This document shows positions 12,060 through 21,739 of a stretch of DNA of 64,000 bases, piece by piece (positions within the stretch are counted from its first letter, which is position 1; every line of letters starts with the position of its first letter). Made by a program: the position numbers and the translations under genes. The notes below the pieces were generated by a model. The model saw nothing but the letters and a program-made list of their open reading frames with translations, was not told where the DNA came from and did no database searches. This DNA is from Isoetes taiwanensis (Eukaryota; Streptophyta; Lycopodiopsida; Isoetales; Isoetaceae). Where the stretch lies: contig JAJEKV010000073.1 in assembly GCA_021234155.1 (NCBI GenBank), forward strand, positions 3,262,001 to 3,326,000, given 5' to 3'.

Positions 12060-13620
12060 GTAGCATTATCAGAGAAAATTCGTGTCTGCATGGATTACAA
12101 AAACTCAATATGGTCACGGAACGTGATCATTCCCCGCTACCCTTCACAGATCAAATCCTAGAAGAAGTAGCAGGCCATGAGATGTACTCCTTCATGGATG
12201 GCTTCTCTGGCTACAATCAAATTTCCACTCGCGCTGAAGATCAATTGAAAACAACATTCAGCATGCTATCGGGTATTTTTGTCTACAAAGTGGTGCTCTT
12301 TGGTTTGTCAAATTCGCCTTCCACTTTCTAGCGCATTATGTTTTTCGTTTTTCAGGATTACATGAAAGAAAATGCTTTTCTGCAAGTTTTTCAAGGTGAC
12401 TTTTCTGCTCACAGCACCATGGATGATCATCTCACCAACTTGAGCTAGTTTTTAAAAAATGCGATGAATCGGGCATCAGTTTGAATCTCAAGAAGTGTAC
12501 TCTCTGCGTCAATTCAGGTGTTCTTCTAGGCCACGTTATCAGTAAAGAAGGCATTACCACAGACCCTGTCAAGATCAGTTGTGTTCTGAAGGCTCAGGCG
12601 CCTACCAACATTAAGGAGACCCGTTCTTTTCTTGGAGAAGTCAATTATTATTCTATTTTCATTTATGGACTAGCCGCCATTGCTGATTCCATCCATAAAC
12701 TCACGAGTGATGAATCCACTTGGACTGGAATCTTCAGGCGGATGCGGTCTTTCAAAAATTGAAGGTTCTGCTTACTCAAGCCCCTGTTCTTGTTCCATCT
12801 CAATGGGACAAACTATTTCATGTCCATATACTTTTGCTATTGATGGTGTTCTTTCCCAAGAATACGACTCTCAGCTTGACAAACCGATTCGCTATGAGAT
12901 GAGAAAACTCAACCCTGCCGAGAAAAATTATTTTGTCACGGAAAGGGAAGTGCTTGCACTCATTTTTTGCGTCTGGGTAGCGAAATCAAGTTCTTTGTAG
13001 ATCATCAAGCTGTGCTTTATCTGATCAATAAAATCACGCCCACGGAATGCATTGCCCACTGGGTGCTACTACTACAGGAGTTTGCTCCCGTTGAAATCAT
13101 TCATAAGGCAGGAAAGTCTCATGTGATGCCTGATTACCTTTCAGCATCCACACAGATGACCCATCCTCAGGAGTTTGCGACACTTTTTCAGTTGATCAAC
13201 TCTTTTTAGTTACGGCCACGCCACACTGGTTTCATGACTACCAACAATATTTTCTCACAGGTACCTTACCATCTGAACATTCTAAGCTCTCTCTAGAAAC
13301 GCTACGCTCACGCCATCAACAATTCCTTTGAGAAGTCCGTGACTATACCATAGTATCTGGACATCTTTACAAGCGTGGCAAGGATTAACTTGTTCAAGGG
13401 CACCAGCATCCCAAAGCTTGTTGAGGAAGCAAATTATCATAGATGATGGTGGTCCTCTTCAATTTCAACCTGTATACACCTATGCTCTTGTACATTCATC
13501 TGGAGAACCACTATGCCCGCCTCTCCTTCCAGCATGCCTTGAAGCACTGCGGACATCTGGCCACAGTATAAGCCAGGTTGGACAGACCTTCATTGCCTAT
13601 ACCGACTAGCTTCTGGAAGT
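12060..13620 (+). pseudogene. Ty3/gypsy polyprotein relic (RT, RNase H, part of integrase)
   Basis: Fragments in consistent order on the plus strand: RVCMDYKNS (about 12,080), then after a frame change DHSPLPFTDQILEEVAG and MYSFMDGFSGYNQI (12,182-12,223), TTFSM, and VVLFGLSNSPSTF. RNase H follows: LNLKKCTLCVNSGVLLGHVI, ETRSFLGEVNYYSIF, then after another shift AEKNYFVTEREVLALIF, FVDHQAVLYLINK and EIIHKAGKSHVMPDYLS (to about 13,150). The RT catalytic box that should read F-x-D-D reads FQGDF, so an essential Asp is lost. The DHFPLPF-like and LGHVISKEGI words fit the plant Athila/Tat side of gypsy elements (from memory of the families). Multiple stops; no LTRs located. Confidence 0.8.
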
Positions 13621-13699
13621 AGATAATGTAGCAGTAAGAAGATAATGAAACGGCAAGTGACACGTGTGTGATGATATGGAAGCATTAGTGATGATATGG

Positions 13700-13805
13700 A
13701 TACATACGGGAAATCCCCTCTTCTACGGCGATAATAACCACCATAGAAAGGCCCTCCGTCTAACTCGGACCACTCGTGATGGCAAGTGGCCGAGTGATGC
13801 CTGAC
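13700..13805. repeat. Dispersed repeat shared with 18.35-18.45 kb
   Basis: The segment with TACGGGAAATCCCC, AGGCCCTCCGTCTAACTCGG and GGCCGAGTG corresponds in order to TACGGGAAATTCCCC, AGGCCCTCCGTCGTACTCGG and GGCCGAGTG at 18,347-18,447. Similarity is roughly 70 percent by eye. It is probably LTR or untranslated sequence of a retroelement. Confidence 0.5.
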
Positions 13806-13976
13806 AGATCCAGCCCTTTATTGGCAATGTTAGGATTTGCCTGCAATCTTCTGTTCACCATAATTCTTGCGTTTGGTGGCAATTTTATCACATTTGGGCT
13901 CCTCGAAAAGCTCATGGATTGCTCTTTATTAGAAAGTAATTTGTTCTGTTGAGCTCTGAAATCTCGGTCTCTTTTA

Positions 13977-14800
13977 GTGGAGATGGAAAAAGCAACTCAT
14001 AATCCTTCCAAGCGCTTCTCTGGTAATCCTAATGGGGTACATGGCACTGGTGAAAGGGAATATGCTCTAGATTCTCCAAAGATTAGTGTTCGAGGTGCAC
14101 ACAAACTGGCTCGAGAAGATGCTCCTGCCTTTCTTGATAGTTTGATATCATCAATAGCGGTTGGATCTAAGGGGCAGGAGAAGCAGACCTCTTTGCATCT
14201 CAATCCACTGACATGGCCTTTTGCTCCTATTTCTTCCAGTGGCATATGTATAGCTAGCTCAACTAAGGCAGCAGTTTTAGCTCTCTCCTCTTCTCAGCTT
14301 GTTGTTCCAGCTTCTGTCCCTAATCTCATGATACTAGAGGCGGTGTTGGACATGTGACTCTAGAAAGCTCTTCTGCACAATTGGTACTTTCAAAGGCATC
14401 TCCAACACATGTTCGAAGTTTTTCAGAACAAATGAGATTAGGAGCTCCAATTTAGAATAATGTGACACAGGTTGCCCCAACATATCATGGGAGTCTCACA
14501 CATGAAGGAGGCTCTTCTAGAAAAACAGAATATCCAGCACATGTTAGAGGTTCCTCAAGGCAGGAAAAGTTTCCCCTTTTTCCCTTAAGGAAGCCTAGGA
14601 TAGCTTGTTCTTCAACCATGCCATATGTCTCAGCCTCTACATCGTGGAAGTCTTCTGACATAGTGGCGAGGGTTATAGGTACCGTTTTTTCTAAGTGGTT
14701 ATGCAAAGGTTTGTCATCTCCAACCACCTCATTTCGTTTCTCTTTGAACAAAATAAAGATAGGATCAGATACTGGGTAGCAGAGATAGTTACTAACTGGA
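13977..14800 (+). other. Unrecognised ORF pair (13,977-14,357 and 14,462-14,779)
   Basis: Two moderately long open frames of 126 and 105 codons are rich in Ser, Ala and Leu. They match no family I recognise and have open shadows on the other strand. They may be fragments of the gypsy element's neighbourhood or chance ORFs. Confidence 0.15.
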
Positions 14801-14954
14801 CCAGGTAACTAAGATGTCTAATTATAAGGAGCAGATGAATCCTTTGTTGCACAATGAGGAAGAGGGGGGAGAGAGCTAGATGATGAAACCACTAATATAG
14901 ATAGACATATAAAAAGTCGCATTTAATTAAAGTGGGTCAGATCCTGACATTTGG

Positions 14955-15100
14955 GTCTCATGCTAAAAATGGAACTCATACTAAAAAAAAATAAAAAAAA
15001 ATTGAATGCTTATATAGAATTACACATCATACACCAAGAACTGGGTCACTTGTTTTCCTCATAAATATTAGAAACCACGAGTTGAGAAAGTTTTCAAGCT
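14955..15100 (+). repeat. Dispersed repeat, inverted copy at 44.80-44.95 kb
   Basis: The run TACACCAAGAACTGGGTCAC followed by TTGTTTTCCTCAT and GAGTTGAGAAAGTT is found again on the minus strand at 44,800-44,945. An A-rich stretch and TTGAATGCTT precede it in both copies. Similarity is about 80 percent by eye. No coding content. Confidence 0.6.
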
Positions 15101-15365
15101 TCTCAATGTTATCTACCCTCATACAGTGCTATAGCATAGAGGTTACACATGGCTTTGTCCATCTTCCTTTTGGGGGATCTTGTGGGTCTAATCATTTGAA
15201 ATGTGACAAGTTGGATATGACCATACCACACACTCCACCAATTTCCTCCTTTGAGGATCATCATAATTTGTCCTCCACTTCTTCTCCCAATAGTCGGTAT
15301 ATTGCTCCTTCAAGTTGCTCCTTCAAGTTGCCCCTCTTGTGCCTTCCAACGGGCTCCCAATATTG

Positions 15366-17430
15366 AATCTAGAATCCAGGACGCAACTCCTCCCCATCAG
15401 GCATGGTGGTGGTAACATCAGAGAGTGCCACCCCTAACCAAATTGGACAATCCTCATTGTCAGGCCTTATTAGCACAAAATATCCTTCCTTGATGTCCTC
15501 AAAAGGATCCCACTCAGGAAGATCAAACCACTTTGGCTTTGAAACCTTGCTCCCCACAAACCACTTGGAGCCATTGTTAAGACCCAAGTCAACTTTCTTT
15601 GATGTGCTTGCTCCATAAGAACCCTCCCATCTAGACTCTGGTAAGAACCTGTCTCGGCTGTTCTGTTTCTAAGCATGTCACAACTTTCTCCCAATAATTG
15701 ATTAGGGAGCCCATGCGATTTTTCTTCAAGGTGGAGGTGTGTTTTTCATTTTCGAACATCCTCCCAGTGCGTTATATAATCCTTGATGCCCTTCACTAGT
15801 TGGCTAGAGTCTTTAACAGTCTTGAAGGGAGGAAGTAGTTTTGGCGTCCCTCTAGGAATAAGAACTTCACTTGTAGCCCCCATTTGCCACAACTCAATTC
15901 CTTGTACAGGCATCCACAACTTATCACCTAGTTTCCACTTATATTGCATGATCGGTATTCCATTCCTGACCCAAAACTTGAACTGAAGTGGCTTTGTGTA
16001 TCCTGTCAACTGGTCCTTACCATCTAATATGTCCCTCGACAAATGATTTCCAATCTGCAACCTCATCCATCAAGAAATCCATTGGGTTGGGGTCAATGCA
16101 GCTCTCAAATACATCCATTAGTTCAGGGAGACTAGTCACGTTTTCTCTCTTGAGCTTGGTAGAGAAAGTTTCAAAGAATACATCTATGTCATCATGTGTA
16201 TGCCCAACCATCATGAACTCCACCTTCACAATCTTGAATGCTCCCACTGTTGTCAAGTATGACATTGCCCCAAACATTCATCTATTCTTGTTTTCTTTCC
16301 AACAGTTGTCCAATTGAATACATAGCTCCTTTGGCAATTGTTTCTCAAGTAAGGGGAACTTATCCCAAGTTCTCCTTGTTTCTTTCGACACCTTGGATGT
16401 GAGCTCCTTTATCTGCCTTTGGTAACAAAGCGGTTGACCATCCATCAAAGCCGCAAAAATGGGGGCTGAGGGAGAATACCTCCTCCCTTCGATCGATCCT
16501 CTTTCTAGTGTTCTCAAGCACTTGAAAATAGAACTCACATGAAAACTGGGATCATCTCTCCATAGATCAAGCACATAATGACCATAGGTGCCAGTTCCAT
16601 GCCTGTGTGTCAAGACACCCGCCAGGCTTACTTTCATCTGAAAAGCGTTTTGACAATGCTTAGGCAAAGGATCTAGCTTTGGCAAGAAAGTCTTGTGTTG
16701 GTCCATCTTATCATGAAATATACACACAAATCTGTCAGACTACATCTAGGAAAATGTTCTCCACTGCTAATACTTCTGTCTACATGATATTTGATCTGAT
16801 TGGTGATCTACAAATTGCTCCCTGATTGCCATTCTTTCTTTCTCTATTGTAGTTGATGCAAGTTTATCCTTCAATTGAATGCAAGTGTTGCACTTTGGGA
16901 ATGACATGTATTGCAAGATACACACGTCCGAGAAGTGAGTTTTCCATAACGTGCTGAAAGATGATTGAGAAAGAGGGCGACCTCCAGTAGTTTCTAGAAT
17001 GGAGTTGACCTCTTTAAGACACTCTTTCTAGAGTAATGTTGTGGCAACACACTTTAGACCACTTTTACACTGTGGTCGTTCACCTTCGACTTATACGGCA
17101 TAGATTGAGACATGTATCACACAATGCTCTCGAAGACTGCAATGTCTTTCAAAGTGTTTGCTCTAGGTTTCAAAGTTCGTGCATTGCCATGCTGGAACAA
17201 CCTGTGCCCTTTTCTGACCTGCTCCCAGTATCTTTAAAATGATGTCTTGCTCAGGTCAAGAATCCATCTTAATGCTCTCATACATACCTTCAAGCCCCTC
17301 AATTGATAATGTAATATTCCTGTATTTTCATCATAGCAGGAATTTCTATACAAGGAGTAGATGAAATTAATCCTGTCTTTCTGAAGCTGTCCAATGTATT
17401 GGGACGTTATTTCCACAAAGTCATCCACGT
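15366..17430 (-). pseudogene. DUF7869-like multicopy (possibly transposon-linked) gene, broken
   Basis: Read from high to low coordinates, the pieces form one protein. First comes QYIGQLQKDRINFIYSLYRN (17,234-17,428). Next is a CNTCIQLKDKLASTT segment near 16,870. The core (16,727-16,281) ends in LCIQLDNCWKENKNR. After an in-frame TGA at 16,278-16,280 it continues MFGAMSYL, FKIVKVEFMMVGHTHDDIDV and FFETF (to 16,020). After a shift comes LTGYTKPLQFKFWVRNGIPI (15,746-16,030), and finally WDPFEDIKEGYFVLIRPDNE (15,369-15,587). The DNC-x-ENKN and VGHTHDDID motifs are, to my knowledge, the hallmarks of the DUF7869 family, amplified in many non-seed plants and of unproven function. Known members often have Trp or Tyr where this copy has TGA. 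Introns could explain some of the frame changes, but the TGA argues for a pseudogene. Confidence 0.6.
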
Positions 17431-17481
17431 TATTCTGAACTGTGCAATCTAGAGTGCAACACTCTTATCCCCTAATTGTTT

Positions 17482-17841
17482 CTAGGTTTTCTTTGGTTGG
17501 TGCCATACTTTCCATCCTTTGTAAATATCTGTCACTTCTAGCCCTTTTCGGCACCCTTGATTGCCTTTTATGAAACATATACTCATAATCAAAGAATGCT
17601 CATCCACCACCAAACCTTCCACATAGCCTGGGCTGGACCTCGGGGTATCTACTTCAGTTGGGCCTTCTAAGTTCTCACCATTCTTATGTGTAATATGTCT
17701 AATTGGCCATCTTAACTGAGTTTGAGACTCAAGCAACCCAGAGCACACAACAGAATAGAAGTAGACTGGAATATCCCTTTTGCCTCTTACATGGCTCTTA
17801 CAGCTTCCTCTAAATCTAGATATCTTTAATAAGAATAACAA
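17482..17841 (-). other. ORF upstream of the DUF7869-like pseudogene
   Basis: A 119-codon open frame directly upstream of and co-oriented with the DUF7869-like pseudogene. It contains GSCKSHVRGKRDIPVYFYSV and a short acidic-proline stretch. I recognise no domain. It may be a 5' exon of the same gene, since it ends about 50 bp before the next piece. Confidence 0.25.
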
Positions 17842-18299
17842 AAAAACACAACAATGACGAACGTTATCCCATAGCGTTGCATGTAGAAAGTACGGTAAGG
17901 ACAGTCATTTTATTTGAATTGTGCCATCCTGCTACGTTTCATAAAATAGTCTCAAGGCTTCTTTGGTAAGACTATGCTTAGCATATGCTGCAATCATGGC
18001 AGATAGAAAAAGGTTGACGTAGCAATTCACCAAAAAAATACAAAGAGAGTCACGATTATGACCAAGGACTTAGCTCTTGCCCGGAGAATCCGGGGAGACC
18101 ATCTGTAGTTGCCTTCGGGCATTGCCATTGTAACAATTTTGTAAATATTAATATTAATCTCAGTTTTGTCTACTGTGTCCCTGTTACAAAATAATTATTC
18201 ATAATAAAATAATTAAATTTTAATATGTATTTAAAATGCAAATGTTGACATCAGCATTAAAGCAGACAAGAGTACTTAAAGCGTTTTAGGGTTTCATTT

Positions 18300-19900
18300 C
18301 TCACCCCTTACCTTGTTCGTTCATTGAATCTATAAGATGCTCCCATCGTATAAATACGGGAAATTCCCCTCCCATGGCGACCACATCACCATGGCAAGGC
18401 CCTCCGTCGTACTCGGACCACTTGGGATGGCCGAGTGTCCGGGCGAGGAACACGGAGGTGTCATTCGTCCCACATCCTCTATGGGAAATCCTATACGGCG
18501 GAAGCATACATATACGTTAGCATACAATCACCATGCAAAATAATATACCACCACGAAGGGTGGCCCATCCATCATCATCACGGCAAAGATAATACATCTA
18601 TAACAACATGAAATAACACCATAACCAGGCACTACCCGGGGCTCAGACTCCAAGGGATCAACTGACGGTCAGGGCCTCAAGATATCAACAGACGGAAGTA
18701 TAACATGGCATTGTCTGGCATAAGGCAATGGCTAGGGTTGTCCACTCCATCCGCCCCTCCTGTGCATACTTTGCAGATAGGCTGAATCATGCTATGACGT
18801 GCTTGTAGCCCTCCGGAGACGCAATCCCAAGGAATCACCCTTCGGGACTACTCCGGGTTACATCTCCCCGGTCCGATGAGGCAGGTTAGAGAGGCGTCTC
18901 CTCCCCGAATATGACGGATCCCTGGGTGTGCTCGAGAACACGTGCCGCATCAGCGACCCCCGCATCCGTACCCGACTTACTCCCCTAAATTTAAAGGTCA
19001 GCTCACCAACCCGTTCGAGCCCAGAACGACCCTCTATGGCCCACGCCCTCCGGCCCAGAGAGTGTCAGACCCATACCCGGCCCACACACAGTGACCGGCT
19101 ATGAGCCTAGCACACTGTAGGAGTCCCGTAGCCGCGCTAGGCAAGACCCCACCCCCAATTCACCCTCATACTTGTTGTCTGGTGCTGAACCACATCATAG
19201 CATCCACAGCCAGGTTGGCTCTTGTGCACAGGCCGCATTTATTGGGTATTAAGGGATCTAACTAGAGACATCTCTAATTCTAAGAGGCCTTTGAGTCTCT
19301 ACCCTTCCCTTAATTCCCAATACACGGAAGAAGCAGAAAGAACTAATGTAAATACCATTCAAGTATTCAGAACAACTTTCAAAAGAGAATTTAATCATTT
19401 TATCTATCCAAAGAAGTGTCAGTAGAAAAAGAAGCTATCTTTTGACTAACCGGTGTCTTGACTAGAGCCATGATCACGGTAGGCATCCATAGTTCGAGGC
19501 TAGTGGTCAAGTGTTGGCAAAAACAAGTGTAAGCTGCTGGTTGCTGCTTCCCTTCACTCCAAATTCAAATTTGTGGTGAACTGGAGGGTAGGACCCCTAT
19601 TCCTTGCCCCAAAATAGTAAGTCCCTCCTGGCCAATCGATTTGGGCCAGGTGGCACCCCCTCATTGGTCACAATTAGTTAATTAGACCATAATGGCTTAA
19701 TTAGGTTAATTATGCCATTATAATCCATAATTATCCTTCGGTTTTATTAGCATAGCTAATAAAATCCATTATAGGCGAACCCCCACTTGGGCCCTTAGGC
19801 CTATTATGTACTGGTGACGTGTCATGGTATACATACGTATACCGTATAGATACCTTGAACGTCACATTCTCCTGGAACGTCACATTCTCCCCCCCTTGGA
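18300..19900 (-). mobile_element. Probable LTR-retrotransposon 3' end (PPT plus LTR remnant)
   Basis: On the minus strand, a coding-like end (GCTGAGGACAGCATTAATCC) is followed by a purine run AAGGGGGGGAGAA at about 19,886-19,898 and then TGTGACGTTCCAGG. In plant gypsy elements the pol end, a polypurine tract and the TG of the 3' LTR follow one another in just this way. The GAACGTCACATTCTCC word is duplicated in tandem (19,858 and 19,876). The rest to about 18,300 is non-coding and GC-richer than its neighbours and shares a segment with 13.7 kb. The far LTR end and a second LTR were not found. Confidence 0.35.
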
Positions 19901-20276
19901 TTAATGCTGTCCTCAGCATTAGAGTTAGTAGAGAGTAATTATGGTAGAGATAACTTGAATCTATTGAAAACGTCAAAGGGTTACATATGGAGGTAGCAGG
20001 ACAAGAAGTCATGTTTTCAACAAAACAGTAGGAAATTACATTCAAAAGTACATGTCAAACACAGTTCTATCTCAAAAACACAAGTTGGCCTACGACGTGA
20101 GGCCTTGATTCTTCTGTAGCTTAGCAGTACGCTCTACTGGCCTGCAGAAGTGAATGCATTAGTATTTAAGAGATAAGTTAAGTAGTGTGGTTGAAGGGAC
20201 CACCCCCTTAAATAAATGAAAATATGAATGCAAAGGTCCTATCATGTCTAAGGCTGGCAAGATTGGTTGATTGGTT

Positions 20277-20330
20277 GGTGATTGGTTGCTGACAAGAGCG
20301 TTCTTAGTTTCTTGTCAGCAACCAATCACC
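20277..20330 (+). other. Perfect 21-bp-stem hairpin, copy 1
   Basis: The left arm 20,277-20,297 (GGTGATTGGTTGCTGACAAG plus A) is exactly complementary to 20,310-20,330, with a 12-base loop. The same hairpin recurs at 21,206-21,259 (perfect) and at 20,495-20,548 (one mismatch). At 21,020-21,040 only the right arm survives. Confidence 0.9.
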
Positions 20331-20494
20331 CTTATGTTTTGAGGTAGATCGAAGGTACGATTCAGATCCACATATCAATATGGTTTGGTTGCTGAAGTTG
20401 AATGCACCTTGCCTTCATCCACACCTAATGGCTAAGAGAAGTAGCTGTTTGTTATCCTGTTCGGTTCTAAAAGTGGCAAGATTGGTTGATTGGT

Positions 20495-20548
20495 TGGTGA
20501 TTGATTGCTGACAAGAGCGTTCTTAGTTTCTTGTCAGCAACCAATCAC
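20495..20548 (+). other. 21-bp-stem hairpin, copy 2 (one mismatch)
   Basis: Same hairpin as at 20,277 but with G to A in the left arm (GGTGATTGATTGC), which creates one A-C mismatch against an unchanged right arm. Confidence 0.85.
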
Positions 20549-21205
20549 CCTTATGTTTTGAGGTAGATCGAAGGTACGATTCAGATCCACATATCAATAT
20601 GGTTTGGTTGCTGAAGTTGAATGTCATCCACACCTAATGGCTAAGAGAAGTAGCTGTTTGTTATCCTGTTCAGTTCTTATGCGGTTATTCACTAATGTTA
20701 TTTTGAGAGGTCTCATGCACAACAACCAAGATACATCTTTTCCATAGAATCTGATAACTGCTGGGCCTTCATTCTGTCCATCTCACCCCATGTTGTATCG
20801 GACCTTGAACATGCAGCTCCTTTATATGCTTTGCACCATCATGTGTAATGCTATTTCTTGCATTCATATTGTTTGCTTTTAAGTAGGTGTATGTTTTTCG
20901 TTTCGTATGGGCTAATCTAAAAGTAACTTTTTCTTTCTACTGAAGCTTGGGCTATTATTCCTAATGTCACACTCCGAGTTTGAAAATGCAACCATGATGT
21001 TGTGTGTAGAAGATTAGTTTCTTGTCAGCAACCAATCACCCTTATGTTTTGAGGTAGATCGAAGGTACGATTCAGATCCACATATCAATATGGTTTGGTT
21101 GCTGAAGTTGAATGCACCTTGCCTTCATCCACACCTAATGGCTAAGAGAAGTAGCTGTTTGTTATCCTGTTCAGTTCTAAGGCTGGCAAGATTGGTTGAT
21201 TGGTT

Positions 21206-21259
21206 GGTGATTGGTTGCTGACAAGAGCGTTCTTAGTTTCTTGTCAGCAACCAATCACC
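21206..21259 (+). other. Perfect 21-bp-stem hairpin, copy 3
   Basis: Left arm 21,206-21,226 and right arm 21,239-21,259 are fully complementary; loop and flanks equal those of copy 1. Confidence 0.9.
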
Positions 21260-21739
21260 CTTATGTTTTGAGGTAGATCGAAGGTACGATTCAGATCCAC
21301 ATATCAATATGGTTTGGTTGCTGAAGTTGAATGCACCTTGCCTTCATCCACACCTAATGGCTAAGAGAAGTAGCTGTTTGTTATCCTGTTCAGTTCTTAT
21401 GCGGTTATTCACTAATGTTATTTTGAGAGGTCTCATGCACAACAACCAAGATACATCTTTTCCATAGAATCTGATAACTGCTGGGCCTTCATTCTGTCCA
21501 TCTCACCCCATGTTGTATCGGACCTTGAACATGCAGCTCCTTTATATGCTTTGCACCATCATGTGTAATGCTATTTCTTGCATTCATATTGTTTGCTTTT
21601 AAGTAGGTGTATGTTTTTCGTTTCGTATGGGCTAATCTAAAAGTAACTTTTTCTTTCTACTGAAGCTTGGGCTATTATTCCTAATGTCACACTCCGAGTT
21701 TGAAAATGCAACCATGATGTTGTGTGTAGAAGATTATTT

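Larger units (their letters stand above)
20249..21736 (+). repeat. Complex tandem array with hairpin-bearing units
   Basis: Two modules alternate. Module A (about 218 bp) starts at AAGGCTGGCAAGATTGG and includes a hairpin; it occurs at 20,249-20,466, 20,467-20,678 (slightly diverged), 21,014-21,177 (starting inside the hairpin) and 21,178-21,396. Module B (about 338 bp, TTATGCGGTTATTCAC to GTGTAGAAGATTA) occurs at 20,677-21,015 and 21,397-21,735, offset by exactly 720 bp and essentially identical. The high identity indicates recent unequal exchange. No ORF is shared by the copies. Confidence 0.9.

Noticed and set aside
12110-13210. Gypsy fragment as an active reverse transcriptase gene.
   Set aside because: The catalytic box reads FQGDF and there are several stops and frame changes.
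13977-14357. 126-codon ORF as a host gene.
   Set aside because: No recognisable motif, composition is ordinary, and the opposite strand is open over the same stretch; kept only as a very low-confidence feature.
20334-20355. TTTTGAGGTAGATCGAAGG resembles the start of an animal let-7 microRNA (TGAGGTAG).
   Set aside because: Only the 8-base start matches, let-7 is not a plant family, and the segment lies outside the hairpin stem.
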